From: Paratrimastix pyriformis
Lineage: Eukaryota; Preaxostyla; Paratrimastigidae
DNA: 42,718 bases
Direction of reading: 5' to 3'
Assembly: GCA_027972325.1 (NCBI GenBank)
Contig: JAPMOS010000245.1
Location: forward strand, 1 to 42,718
A model generated the notes under the pieces. That model was not told the DNA's origin. It saw only the letters and a list, made by a program, of their open reading frames with translations, and searched no databases. Made by a program: the position numbers and the translations under genes. Shown here in pieces: positions 17,972-28,039 of this stretch; positions within the stretch are counted from its first letter, which is position 1, and each line of letters starts with the position of its first letter.

Positions 17972-19684
17972 TCAGGTTTGCCCGACGAGATCGCCTCCGC
18001 ATGTCCTTCCGTCAGCACCGTGTGCTGCCCCTCTTCGGGGGTCTCTCCGGTGAGTGCCTGCCTCACCTGGGGTAATGTCCTCGCGCGGAGGGTTCCGGTG
18101 GGTAGTGTTCCCATGCCGCGAGTCTCCCTGGGTGATGTTCCTCCATCGACCCGTCAGAGCCTGGACTGGACCCCAGGCCCGCCCCGACTGCCCCACGGGC
18201 TTTGTTGCCTTGTCCTGCTCTGAGTGTGAGAGTGACTGTGCGGTAGGGCTCATACAGACTGCCTCTCCGAGTGCTGGCGACGACGCCTGCGAGGGTGTGA
18301 TCACCGGTGCTGATACGTCCGGTGCCGGTGGAACTGGTGCAGAAGTTGTTTCCAGTTTAGCCACGGTTGTGCCGAGTGGAACACCACAAGGACTGGCTTC
18401 CCGGACCAAAGACTGATGAGTATCGAGTATTTCAGCATTGTGCGGTGCGAGTTGGTGAGCAGCAGACCCTTCACCTTTTCTTCTTGTTGATTGTAACGTG
18501 TCTCTTGGCAAGACAACGCCACGGAGCGAGGAAAGAAGGGCTGCACCCGAATTGAATGCCAATGAGCCTTCTGTGACCCCAGTTGGTTGTGGGCTCTGTG
18601 ATGATAAGGCCAACGAGGTTGGTCGAAAAGCGTGCGCCAACGGAGGACCCGCGGGCAGACAAAATTCTGGGGACAGAAAGTGGGTTTTCTTGCGCCGTCT
18701 TGACTTTGGAATAACCCAGAGGTAGTCCGTGCTGTTTGACTTGGTGTTTTTGGGAGTGCCCGTGTCCACACCCAGTGTGGCAGAGGAGGCCATGGGCAGA
18801 CCCGGGTTTAGTGGCTTTTTCCTGGCCTCGGTGGCCGTCGTGGCTTTGTTCTTCAAAGCCTCCAGCTCGCTGGCCTCGATGATGCAGGCCTCGGGCATCT
18901 TCGTCCCGTCCTCCAGCCGGCACAGTGGGCGCCACTCACTCCGGCGGAGGTCGCTAAGGGTCCTCGTCGTTTCCTTGAGGGCATCCAGAGCCAGGATGCC
19001 AAGGTTTCGAGCGGCCTCGAATGAGAGCTCAGACGGCGATGATGCCGTCGAAAGGTTGGCGAGTGCCACCAGAGTCTGTAGAGGGCGCATAGCGGAGAAC
19101 ACCCCTGCTGTAGCCCGAGCCAGCGCACTGTCCCGTTGAGTCGCCGCCTTCCGCAGGTCTGGATCAATGAGGCGTAAGGCACTCACTGGTGGTGCAACTG
19201 CAGGATCGGCCTTGCCTTGGTCTCGAAAGTTGGGAAACGCGCGGCCGACGTGAACAACGCGAGCGAATTCCTCTTGTGTCGGTGCTTCGTGTTGAAGACG
19301 ATTGAATTGCAGCCCCAGCATCTGCAAAGTCTGTGCTTCTCTTTCTGGTAAGGTTGGAGGAGTCACCACCTTTTGTAGGGGCCTCCTTCGCAAAGATGTC
19401 CGGTAACTTGGCCGTTGGTTTGAAATAGATCTGTTGGAGAGTATCGAAGTAGTATTGTCCGACTTCCTCTTGATCTTGATCGCTTTCACCTTCTTTTTCT
19501 TCAGGATTTGTTGCACCCAACAGAGAGCTGTCACCCTCCGCTCCAGTGTCGCCTTCAGGGTCAGGAGGTTGGGTTTGGGGGCCAGGGTTGGCCGGATGTT
19601 CAGGGTCAAGGGCGGGCCCCTGTTGCTGCTGGGTCTGTTGTTGTGGTGTTGCTTGTTGATCTGCTTGATCCATTCTTTGCCCAA
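17972..19684 (-). pseudogene. DIRS gag-like protein
   Basis: The 570-codon frame opens with a Gln/Asn-rich region. A helical domain follows with RATAGVFSAMRPLQTLVAL and LKETTRTLSDLRRSEWRPL. The same domain, with AIRPLEAVYGL and ASKALAGVRRSLWRPL, is in the gag at 26.2 kb. Helix, then Ala/Leu-rich stretch, then RR before a W/L-rich end is the pattern of DIRS gags. The protein should coat the element RNA. The C-terminal third is disordered, rich in Thr, Pro and Gly. It is a fossil part of an incomplete element. Confidence 0.7.
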
Positions 19685-19710
19685 TAGGGATGCGTCTTGA
19701 AGCGTGCGAA

Positions 19711-19829
19711 ACGCAAAGGGCAGGGTACACTATCCGTGTCAGCTGACATGGAATTTCTTTCTATTTGTGGTCAGTGCCGCTTTTTGCGTTGCCTGACGTG
19801 ATGTCTATTTTCCTGGGGGTTTGGGAAGA
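19711..19829 (-). repeat. DIRS 5' leader repeat (copy of 3831-3948)
   Basis: About 118 bp nearly identical to 3831-3948, differing by an extra A near the start. It lies directly upstream of the minus-strand gag and ends 27 bp before the terminal repeat at 19856. Confidence 0.8.
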
Positions 19830-19877
19830 TGAAGGTCGTCGAGATTGATTACTCGTTCGCCGAGGCTCCGAGGCTGA

Positions 19878-20255
19878 ATGGTTCTTGACCATCTGACGGC
19901 CGCGGAGGTCCGCCAAATCAAGGAGGCCGTTGCGTTCTACCGGCACCGCAAGTACGGCGACATTGAGCGGCGCCGCAAGAAGCTCGAGGTGGGGACTCCC
20001 GTCATGGTCAACCCGCCCGTCAAATGGCACCGACCCGGCATGGGCAAGTTCTGCTTGGCCGGGACAGTTGCAGAACGCCGGCGCAACGGGACCTATGTCG
20101 TCGATTTCGACGATCGGGTCGAGGCAGGCATTCCCAAGGTCTACCCGCGCAACAAGCTGCTGACTTACGTCGAGACCTTCGATGCCCCACTCCCAGCAGC
20201 GGGAGGTGCTCTGGTCCCCGTGGTTGATCTGCGGCGTCACCCGCCCGCAGTGTAA
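19878..20255 (+). pseudogene. LTR-element integrase C-terminal region, duplicate copy
   Basis: The frame carries AEVRQIKEAVAFYRHRKYG and then PPVKWHRPGMGKFCLAG, closely matching the C-terminal domain of the integrase at 21490-21862. The similarity continues past the stop into the 3' flank (TTTTCCGGTCCGGTTT at 20332 and 21902). The piece starts right against the DIRS terminal repeat. The C-terminal domain of such integrases is a small beta barrel that binds DNA. It is a fossil fragment. Confidence 0.7.
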
Positions 20256-20454
20256 CGTGGCAGGCTAAAACCAGCCCAACCCAACACCCCCCACCCCCCT
20301 CCCTCAACCTTCCTCCGTCTGCCCCGCAGTTTTCCGGTCCGGTTTTTCTGCAAAAAATGTTGACACCGAGAAATTGTCTTGATTGAACAACACGCCACCA
20401 CCACCGGGGTTGGGAGAGGGAGGATGGCCTGGGTGATAGCCACGCGCCACTGAT

Positions 20455-20719
20455 ATGGAACCATTCGAAGAAGAACTGGTTGGAGACGACCTCCCTCCAC
20501 CGCTTCCTGAGGAACTGGTCGACCTCCCTCCACCTCTTCCTGAGGAGCTGGTTGATGACGACCTCCCTCCACCGCTTCCTGAGGAGGAGCTATTTTTCGG
20601 AGGTGGTGGCGGTGACGAGGCAGCGCATGAGGCAGAGCATGAGCCAGCCCTCGGAGAACTGCCTCCCGCAGAAGCGGCCGAGATTGACGTCGATGTCGTG
20701 TCGCAGACGCCGAAGTTGA
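20455..20719 (+). pseudogene. Acidic Pro-rich ORF start of the reduced LTR element
   Basis: It opens MEPFEEELVGDDLPPPLPEE with three in-frame repeats of the DLPPPLPEE type (about 20485-20590), then a glycine run and a further acidic stretch. The same first codons are present, inverted, near 5425-5445. No domain is recognised; by position it is the first ORF of the element. It is a fossil part. Confidence 0.45.
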
Positions 20720-21862
20720 TGTGGCTGATTCGCGAAAGGCCTCTACTACATCATTGGCCTGGATCAACTTGCGCGGGACATCATCGGGACGTGTGGCCAG
20801 TGCCAGACCGTCCGGCCCACCTACGAGCATCCCAAGTACCACGCCTTGGTGGTCAACCGGCCCCTCGAGGTGGTCGAGCTCGACTGTGGCGGCTTCGAGA
20901 TCAGCTGTCAGCCGCCTCGCGCGTTCTGCGTCCTGGTGGACCACTTCACGAGCTACATGTGGGCCGCCGCGACATGGGAGACGAAGGCCACCGGGCAGGA
21001 GGTGACCGACCTTCTCAGTCGTGTGTTCACCAGCGACGAGCCCAATCTGCTGCCCACCCGGATCGTGACCGACAATGGGACCGAGTTCGTCAACCAGCGC
21101 GTGGCCGAGTGGATCGCGTCTGTCCCATGCCTTTCGGATTTGCTCTTCACAGTCATCATTCCACCACCTCACCCGCCCGCTCAGGAACAAGAACCTGCTG
21201 CCCGGGGTCCACATCGAGCACCACCGGTCGAGGCCGTACTACCCCCAGTCTCATGGGAAGGCCGAGAACGCCGTCAAGAAGATCAAGAATCGGGTGATGA
21301 AGATGCGGACCGTGCCGGCCACCAACCGCGAGCTGCCGTGGCAGCCCTTCCTGCAGCCCGCCGTCAACCTGTACAACACGGCCACGGTGTCTTCGGTCTT
21401 CCAGCAACGTCCGGTCGTGATGATGGCGCTCTACCTCCCGAGTACGAACAACTGGGCGACATGGCCCAGCTGCCGGACAAGTTCGCCAACCTGACGGCCC
21501 CGGAGGTGCGCCAAATCAAGGAGGCCGTGGCGTTCTACCGGCACCGCGAGTACGGCTACATTGAGCGGCGCCGCAACAAGGACCAAGAGACGATCGAGGA
21601 GGGGACTCCCGTCATGGTCAACCCGCCCGTCAAATGGCGCCGGCCCGGCATGGGCAAGTTCTGCTGGGCCGGGAGGGTGGCGGAACGCCGGCGCAACGGA
21701 ACCTACGTCATCGAATTTGACGACCGGGTCAAGGCGGGCATTCCCAAGGTCTACGCGCGCAACAAGCTGCGGCCTTACGATGCCAGCTTCGATGCCCCAC
21801 TCCCTGCTGCGGGAGGCGCTCTGGTCCCCGTTGTTGATCGTCGGCGCCACCCCGCCGAATAA
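20720..21862 (+). pseudogene. LTR-element integrase (zinc-binding, DDE core, C-terminal domain)
   Basis: A CGQC pair of a zinc-binding HHCC domain is at about 20790-20801. The catalytic triad is visible: VELDCGGFE near 20874-20900, IVTDNGTEFVN near 21061-21094, and SHGKAENAVKKIKNR near 21250-21292. The C-terminal domain follows with a run matching the duplicate at 19.88 kb. The family inserts element DNA into the host genome. The copy is broken by a few changes and is a fossil. Confidence 0.8.
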
Positions 21863-21952
21863 ACCCCAACCTCTTCCCCGCCCCCCCGTCCCCGTCACGC
21901 AGTTTTCCGGTCCGGTTTTCTGCAAAAACAAAAATGATCTGGCAACGCACGT

Positions 21953-22130
21953 GGGGGGGGGGGGGGGGTGGGAGCGATGGAGGGTCGCTATTACATCAAC
22001 CAAAAGACAGGGGGTGGGGGGGGGTGGTGGGGGATGGGGTCGTAAGAGGAGAAAATGTGAATGCGTGCACGTCCACGCAGCACCCCCCCCCCCCACCCCC
22101 ACCCCCAACCCCCAACCCCCCCCCCCCCGT
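21953..22130. repeat. Poly-G and poly-C tracts facing each other
   Basis: G runs lie at 21953-21969 and 22012-22038, and C runs with CCCCCA steps at 22083-22128. They could pair into a long hairpin or form G-quadruplex or i-motif structures on separate strands. The tract cuts off the recombinase fragment that begins on its right. Confidence 0.8.
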
Positions 22131-22139
22131 TCATGAATG

Positions 22140-22749
22140 CCCTGTGCACTCTGGGTTTTGTCGACGCCCAGTACATACAAAACCGGAAACAGCATCCTTG
22201 CCAACATCGGACCGAGACAGGTCGATGCGCACCTGGTCCGCCTTGCGGAGCCCGAAAATCAAGAGAAGAGCAGAGACCTTGGCCACCAGACGCCAATCCT
22301 CGAGCCCGTCGTTGGCCCCCCCAGCGGTCGAACAAGGACCATATCAGACCCAAATCTGGGTGGTCTGAGTACCGGGGAACCTCAGGGCGAACCTTCCGAA
22401 CTCCGGTCATCAGAGCGGAAACCGTCGGCTCTTCCCCGACAGCGAAGCCCAAAATCGGCCTCAGACTCGTCGAAATCGCAGCCACACGGGTCTTGCAGGC
22501 TGAGTAGCCCAGGTGGAGCTCCGCCTGCTCGTCAGCGACGAAATTGGCCGTCTGAATGGCCAGGGCTGTCCGGTCCCGTACACACGGGTCCCGACCCCCC
22601 CGCTCGCACCATGAACAATAGCGTTTCCAAGCGGCGGCATAGGCCCTCTGGGTCGAGATTTCCAGGCGTCCACCGATAAGGCTTTGCGCCCGGACCGACA
22701 AACCGTCAGGGAGCCTTGAGCGGAAGGGAGCAGCCGAGGTTCCCCCCAC
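22140..22749 (-). pseudogene. Tyrosine recombinase fragment of a YR retrotransposon
   Basis: On the minus strand the frame reads ISTQRAYAAAWKRYCSWC, then FVADEQAELHLGYSACKTRVAAI and SALMTGVRKVRPEVPRY. This is the SAM-like core-binding domain of a tyrosine recombinase with the start of the catalytic part. Sequence likeness to the recombinases at 30.6 and 25.7 kb is low, so it belongs to another subfamily. The rest of the enzyme is missing at the poly-C tract. It is a partial fossil of a DIRS/Ngaro-like element. Confidence 0.65.
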
Positions 22750-22844
22750 ATCAGGCAGAGCCTCCTCCTCAGCAGAGGTATCCGCTCTCCCGGGGTTCTA
22801 GCCGATCAGCACATTCAAATTGCGTGCTTGTTCTTCCCTCGTGC

Positions 22845-23504
22845 ATGCATATTGCCGAGGAGAATCACCTTAGTGACTTTCAAGCTCATTTTCTAAAAGA
22901 GCACGCACAATGTGGCAAGCGCGAAGTGTTTATTGAATTTTTCAATCGCGCTGAGGAAGATGATCTGGTCTTCCACGACCTTGACCACATTTCTACTTTC
23001 AAGAATTCGATGCTGGATGAATTTTGCAAACTCTTTGGGCATTTGGGTTTCTCTTCTGGAGCGCTTCCTTCGAGTACCTTGTTGAAGGGCATCATTGAAT
23101 CGCTGCAGAAGGGTTGTTCTCCAGCTGTGTCTCGGGATCGCATTGCCGTCTGGATCCAGAAACTATTGTCCTCGTTTATGTGGCAGTGCTATCTCAAGTA
23201 TCGAGACGACGCTCCACCATCTCATTCTCGCCACTCTTCGGCATCCTCAACTGACGACTCGTCTGACCCTCCAACTTCGCCAGAACGTTTTCCTACGTGT
23301 ACCCATCAACGTGGTGGGGGACCGGGACGTGTCCATTCCCGGTCTCACTCATCATCTGATTCATCGGCGACGAGGCGCAACAAGACTCCCCGCTCCCGCG
23401 TCCGTTCACGCTCACCGAAGCACGCGGATGCAAGGGGTTCGCCTCGCCCTCGCCCAAGAAGGCTGCGCGTACGGAGGCGACCTCCACACCTGCCCGGGAG
23501 GTGA
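22845..23504 (+). CDS. Unknown retroposon ORF1-like protein
   Basis: I take the ATG at 22845 (MHIAEENHLSDFQ) because similarity to the ORF at 4016 starts there; the frame is open further upstream to 22716 without likeness. The helical part has STFKNSMLDEFCKLFGHLGF and ALPSSTLLKGIIESL, matching the first copy. From about residue 125 it turns Ser-rich and then Arg/Ser/Pro-rich (SRSPKHADARGSPRPRPRR), a basic tail that could bind RNA. The frame stops at 23504, and similar low-complexity coding continues in other frames, so the protein may originally have been longer. No named domain is recognised. Confidence 0.5.
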   Translation: MHIAEENHLSDFQAHFLKEHAQCGKREVFIEFFNRAEEDDLVFHDLDHISTFKNSMLDEFCKLFGHLGFSSGALPSSTLLKGIIESLQKGCSPAVSRDRIAVWIQKLLSSFMWQCYLKYRDDAPPSHSRHSSASSTDDSSDPPTSPERFPTCTHQRGGGPGRVHSRSHSSSDSSATRRNKTPRSRVRSRSPKHADARGSPRPRPRRLRVRRRPPHLPGR

Positions 23505-24093
23505 CGCCGCCCCGCCTCCGCCCCCTGCCGCCTCGGTGCCGGCCCCTGGTCCGGTCCAGACTGAGCAGGGGAAGCCGCTCCTGCAGTCCGCCTTGGGTCT
23601 CGCCCAGGCGGGATGGAAGGCGATCAAGGGGCCGTTTGCGCGGGCAGCCCCGCTCCGACCAAGCCGGCTGCGGCCAAGTCGAGTGTTCTGGCGCCCCTCC
23701 ACCACCTCCTCCCACTTCTCGCCCTTCTGACCCTCCTTCACGTCCATCTGCTCCTCCTCTTCCCTCTGCCTCCCCAATCTCGTGTGCCGATCTTGGCGTC
23801 CGTGTGGTGCGTGCCGGGCGTCCTCCTTTTCCAACCCCGGATGGACCGGCGGTGAGAGACTTCTCGTGGTTGCGCGCGAGCACTGTCTATGTGTGCTACA
23901 CCCACGCACGATGGTATGTCGGGAGTAAACCTCCCCCGTTCAGGCCTTTTTAAAATGTCTTTTCGTTCTTTTGTTTCATGGATGCGGGGGGTTCTGCGTG
24001 TTCTCTCTCTCCTGTCCGCTCCTTCCATTCCATGCGTCTGCTGCCGGTCTTCAGTGGACGAGTGCGTCGTCCATGTTGGTTGGTGGTTTATCG

Positions 24094-24218
24094 CATGTTA
24101 CCCCCCCACTTCGGTGGGATGCACCCCCCGTTATGAGCTGATCAATACAGGGGGTGTTGGGCGGGGGACCCCTTTTGGGGTTTCTCCAAGTATCCAACAA
24201 CACACAACACACACACAC
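24094..24218 (+). other. Retroposon 3' tail: CATGTTACC box, C(UUCG)G hairpin, CA repeat
   Basis: CATGTTACC begins at 24094. The stem CCCAC (24105-24109), loop TTCG (24110-24113) and stem GTGGG (24114-24118) pair perfectly. A longer spacer with a second hairpin (GGGGACCCC and TTTTGGGG) precedes GTATCCAA and the CA tract at 24198-24218. Confidence 0.72.
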
Positions 24219-24550
24219 GAGGAATCCGCCTCGATCCCGACCTCGTCGCAACAATCTACCCAGCAATCCGGGCACTCGAGCTCCTCGGCTCGACGCCCTC
24301 CCACCCCGAGGGAAGGAGGGAGACCAGTTCGTCCGACGGGACGGTCAGACGCGGGCCAAAGGCCAGCCTGGCCTGTTCCCGTACCCGAGGATGGCCCGAC
24401 AGTCGCACCACCCAGACTGGCCAAGACGGAGCACCCAACGGAGCACGGTTGAGGGTGGACTGCGGCAGAAACAGGTCCGGCGACACTGGCAGCCGCAAGG
24501 GCGGCCGGACCAGCAGGCGCAGAAGCAGGGGGCCAGAAGCAGGGGGGGGC
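24219..24550 (+). other. Stretch without a recognised gene
   Basis: Frames here are Pro-, Arg- and Gly-rich. The stretch lies between the CA tail and the RNase H of the next DIRS element and is probably the linker region of that element, but I see no domain. Confidence 0.3.
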
Positions 24551-25666
24551 ATGGCCTCTCTCGACGAACCAGCCAAGGAGGACCTGCGGTGGTGGGTCAT
24601 GGTACCCCCGGAGCAGTGTCAGAGGTGCTGGCAGGAGACCACACCCACTTGGGAACTGACCACGGACGCAAGCGCGTTTGCGTGGGGAGCCACCCTGAAC
24701 AGGCTGGCACAGGCACCCTCCCCAGCGCTACCCCCCATCAAGGCGCGGGAGATCTGGGAGAAGGACTTCCTGGAGACACAGACCTTCGCTTCGGTCAACA
24801 GACTCGAGCTGGAGGCGGGAATCAGAGCGGTCACACTCCTGCACCCACACATACAGAACCAGACGGTGAGATGGAGGTCAGACAACCAGGTGGTGGTTGC
24901 CTGCGTCGCGAAGTGGAAGGGGAAGAGCCCCGACATGCACGAGGGCGTCCTCAAGCTCATGCTGTTGTGTCAGCGGGGGCACATCACGCTGGCACCGGAG
25001 TACCTCCCCGGGGAGGAGAACACGACAGCAGACCAGTTGTCCCGCGTGGCGGAGAAGGAAGACTGGATGTTGAACCCCAGGCTCTTCGGCCTGGTGACTC
25101 GGCTGCGGTTCCGTCCCATGGTGGACGGGTTCGCCTCGGCACGAAACCACCTCCTGCCCGTCTGGTGGTCATGGGTCATGGAACCCGGCTGCGCTGCGGT
25201 GGACTTCTTCCACCAGTCCCTTCGGGGGATCACCTTGTGGTTGAACCCGCCGTTCTCCATGATCGGGAGAGTTCTCGCCTCCCTGCGGGAGCAGAAGGCA
25301 GAGGCGTTAGTGGTGGTGCCGGAGTGGGAGACGGCCCCATGGTGGCCGATGGCTCAGTCCATGCAGATCAGCCCCCCGCTGGCACTCCCGAGGAGCCCAT
25401 CCCTCTTTCTTCCGGGACGGACCAGGAATCTGACACCGGTGGGTCCACCGCACTGGCAGTCCCGGGTCTTACACGTGAGCGGGGAGCTCGCGATGGTAGC
25501 AGCGGCGAGACAGCGGTGGGGGGAGAGGCTTCCCCGGCTCGACCTGACGGTCAACTACACTTTGTGGGCTTCCTCCAAGGTGGGAGAAGTTTTTCTCTTG
25601 CTGGAAAGGAACGGCCTTGAGTGCGATCCGCTGCCCTGCCGCCTGCTGTCGCAGTGGCAGGACTGA
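24551..25666 (+). pseudogene. DIRS RNase H plus N6-adenine methyltransferase-like domain
   Basis: RNase H motifs are ELTTDASAFAWGA (near 24655-24695), SVNRLELEAGIRAV, VRWRSDNQVVVA (near 24870) and YLPGEENTTADQLSR. The following domain has MVDGFASARNHLLPVWW, AVDFFHQS, LWLNPPFSMIGRVL (near 25237-25280) and ALVVVPEWETAPWWP. NPPF followed by a VxxPxW strand is the layout of phage-type Dam enzymes found in DIRS elements. The part is open through its length; the element as a whole is incomplete. Confidence 0.78.
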
Positions 25667-26180
25667 ACGAAGCCGCACAAGACCTCATTGCGCGGTCGCT
25701 GGAGCCCAAGACGCGCAAGGGCTATCAGACGGCGGTGTCTCAGTTCGCCGAATTCCTGGGCAAGTCCGAGGCGGACTGTTTACAGGCCTCGCCCACTGAT
25801 CTGGCCAACTTTTTGGCAGAGTGGGGAAAGTCCAAAGGTTGGGCACCAAGCACGGCTATGAAGAAACGATCAGCCATCACCAGATTCTTTCTTATGCATG
25901 GCAGACCGGACCCAGGCTCCTCAGCCACCGTCCGGGCCGTTCTCACAGGCATGGAGAAGGCAAAACCGGCGCGAGAGAAGAAAGGGACCTTCGAGATCGA
26001 TGTCCTTTGGAGGCATCTGGAGGGCCTCGGCGAGAATGGGTCACTTGATCATCGCGACCTACTGGGAAAAGTGGTTTTGTTGGGTGAAGCCCTCGGGTTG
26101 AGAGCTGCTGACCTGAACACGGCCTCTAAATCAGAATGCAGGTTCGATGATGGCACCCACCTCTGTGAACTATTGTCCCA
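25621..26180 (+). pseudogene. DIRS tyrosine recombinase, N-terminal and early catalytic part
   Basis: The core-binding domain reads LEPKTRKGYQTAVSQFAEFL and DLANFLAEWGKSKGWAPSTA. The first catalytic arginine is in GEALGLRAADL near 26085-26117. The HxxR and tyrosine boxes are absent because the next element begins. The start overlaps the end of the methyltransferase-like frame by about 46 bp, a spacing common in DIRS elements. Confidence 0.72.
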
Positions 26181-26934
26181 GGCCCAATGAAGTCCTTCAC
26201 TGAGGGCCTGGACAAGAAACTCGCGGCTGTCACCAAAACCATCCTCGGCGCTATCAGACCGCTGGAGGCGGTTTACGGGCTGTGCTCAGCCTCGGTGGCT
26301 GACAAGCGCTCGTACTTGGACCTCATTGAATGCCGCAACACTATATTCCTTACCCTGAATGCGCGGCAGGAAGCGTCCAAAGCTCTGGCAGGAGTACGCC
26401 GCTCGCTTTGGCGCCCTCTACTATCACCGAGTGCCCCCTCCGACCTCCCGGCTGATTGCATCATTGCAAAGGACGAGGCCGTCGCACTTCGAGAGCAGGC
26501 GGTCAAAAAAGCCGAGACGAAACGGGCGAACCCGGGTCCGCTTGCTGCCTCCCTTCCTCTGCCTGTGAGTGCAGCACCACAACCACCACTCCCAAAAGTA
26601 CCACTCCCAGAACCGGCACAACAAATAAAACAAACCGGCAGTTCAGACGAAGTGGCACCGAGAGCCTCATCGAGCTCATCTACCAAGGATGTGAGCGAGT
26701 GGAACGAGTTGATACCGATCAAGAGGGAAAGGAAAAAGAAGGTTCGTCTCATGGCTATGCTTTCTCAAAGCCAAAGCAGTGTGGCTAGGGTCCCATCGAT
26801 CAATGCAAGGCAGCCAGAGGCTGTTGAGGCACAAGACCCTTTGCAAGGTGCAAAGTCCTCACTTGCGAAGCAAGACCAGCACCAGGCCGAAACTTTCGGG
26901 CCAAACGCAATGCTGGAACCCAGAGAAGGAGCTG

Positions 26935-27190
26935 ATCGGGTGAAAACAACCCTATTTTTCAGCACAGAACACGTCTGTTGTTCCTTACAAGCACAGTCAG
27001 CAACACCCACTGCCGAAACTGTCGTTTTACAGGCAGACCCTTCGAATGCAATGAAGGAATCAAAGGAAGAGGAGAGGGTCGTCGAAGCAACCCGGCTTTT
27101 CAGGGCGGAACAAGTCTGTGTTTCATCGCAACCACAGTCAGCAACACCCACAATCGAAACTGTCTTTTCGCAGTCGGCGATCAATGCAAT
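26935..27190 (+). repeat. Imperfect duplication of about 120 bp in the gag
   Basis: Two neighbouring segments encode EHVCCSLQAQSATPTAETV and EQVCVSSQPQSATPTIETV, each followed by a DPSNAM/SAINAM motif. Spacing keeps the frame. Confidence 0.7.
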
Positions 27191-27417
27191 GGAAGGACGA
27201 CTCCCACTTCAAACGTTGACGAGCTTCGTCACGCAGTCCTCGGAAGAGAATTGCACGCCAGGGGAGCGTCCCTTGACCGAGCCGGGTCTTCACCCACTGA
27301 CAGACCAACAACCCCGAGACCCCACATCTGACAGACCAGCTCCGGGATCCCACAGCACACTCCTTCGGGAGACCCACCCGGACCAGCATACGGCCCAGCA
27401 GGTGTCAAGTCGACTAC

Positions 27418-27560
27418 CAACCCAACCGGGGGCAAGTCGACAGGGGGAGGGGATATCCCCCCAACCATCAACCCAACCGGGGGCATGTCGACAGGGGGAG
27501 GGGATATCCCCCCAAGCACCAACCCAACCGGGGGCAAGTCGACACGAGGAGGTGAACCGC
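27418..27560 (+). repeat. 51-bp tandem repeat, nearly three copies, in the gag
   Basis: Copies with CCCAACCGGGGGCAAGTCGA start at 27421, 27472 and 27523. The 17-residue unit is TQPGASRQGEGISPQ and variants. The unit length is a multiple of three, so the frame is kept. Confidence 0.85.
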
Positions 27561-28039
27561 CTCCAAGGGAGGGACTTGGCAAGGCGAATCTCAGGGAAGC
27601 ACCGACTTCCCTCCCCTCCCCGACCGACAAGGCGGGGGGGGGCCCTGGCGCCCATGGGGGGCGGCGCCTTTACAAATAGCCCCCCAAAAGGGGACGGCGT
27701 TTCAGCAGAGACACCTGCTCTACCAGGCTCGGGGAGAGAGGCGTCAAGCAGCATGGGGGCAGTCCGTATGCACTCCCTTGCAAGCCTTTTCACAGCCAGC
27801 TGCTCGACACGCACCATCTCCACCCCTTTGCCGACCCCTACTGTTCCCCCCAACCCCGACACGGGACCTGAGGAGGGTGCCAAGTCCCGGGAGGGCAGGC
27901 ACCCCAATCAGGAACCCTCTTCACCCCCACCCCTCAGGGGAAACTCTGCTGCACCCCATAACCCCGCCCACTCGGGTCCAGGGGGAGGGGGGACAGTCCT
28001 CACCCCAAGCGGGGGAGGACCCCTTCTTCCTCGGGCTGA

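Larger units (their letters stand above)
17800..19878 (-). mobile_element. DIRS-type element fragment: 5' terminus and gag
   Basis: The outer edge at 19856-19878 is the terminal repeat also seen at 3260-3282. Between it and the gag start at 19684 lies the leader that recurs at 3831-3948. The gag follows to about 17.97 kb, and its Pro/Gly-rich tail seems to continue toward 17.8 kb, where the LINE takes over. RT, RNase H and recombinase of this copy are absent here. It is a partial fossil, probably with few breaks in the part retained. Confidence 0.7.
20361..21930 (+). mobile_element. Reduced Gypsy-like LTR element remains
   Basis: The order is a leader (20361-20475, inverted copy at 5413-5528), an acidic Pro-rich ORF start at 20455 with repeats of DLPPPLPEE, then an integrase zinc-binding part, catalytic core and C-terminal domain to 21862, and a 3' flank to about 21930. 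Most of a normal gag-pol is not present. It is a reduced fossil with a few breaks. The close duplicate end at 19.88-20.35 kb suggests two copies were inserted in tandem or that part was duplicated. Confidence 0.65.
22800..24218 (+). mobile_element. Short ORF-bearing retroposon with CUUCGG hairpin and CA tail (copy 2)
   Basis: It is the counterpart of the unit at 3976-5410: a related ORF, a Ser/Arg- and Pro-rich second half, then CATGTTACC, hairpin and CA tract. ATG to tail is 1374 bp against 1395 bp in the first copy. DNA identity is low although the protein start aligns, so the two copies are old or belong to separate subfamilies. The left edge is uncertain. Confidence 0.55.
24551..26186 (+). 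mobile_element. Partial DIRS-type element (RNase H, methyltransferase-like, recombinase N-part)
   Basis: Parts present are RNase H with the DIRS methyltransferase-like domain (24551-25666) and the first two thirds of a tyrosine recombinase (25621-26180). The RT and the end of the recombinase are not seen, and another element's gag starts at 26187. The amino-acid likeness to the neighbour at 28-31.7 kb is moderate, so it is a separate DIRS subfamily. The parts that remain look almost unbroken. Confidence 0.75.
26187..27900 (+). pseudogene. DIRS gag-like protein
   Basis: It opens MKSFTEGLDKKLAAVTKTIL and carries the helical core AIRPLEAVYGLCSAS and ASKALAGVRRSLWRPL, homologous to the minus-strand gag at 18-19.7 kb. 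A Lys/Arg patch (IKRERKKKVRLM) follows near residues 182-193. The second half is disordered and repeat-rich (see 26935-27190 and 27418-27560). The expected role is coating the element RNA. It is open throughout. The Met used here is inside the conserved region, so the true N-terminus may lie elsewhere. Confidence 0.65.

Noticed and set aside
17491-18114. LINE ORF1 upstream of the endonuclease
   Set aside because: The frame is a low-complexity Thr/Pro/Gly stretch overlapping the tail of a DIRS gag; the gag homology at 18.5-19.3 kb is to DIRS elements, so I do not assign it to the LINE.
24154-25620. A 488-codon plus-strand frame
   Set aside because: It overlaps the RNase H and methyltransferase-like frame and has no recognisable motif; it is a shadow of GC-rich coding sequence.
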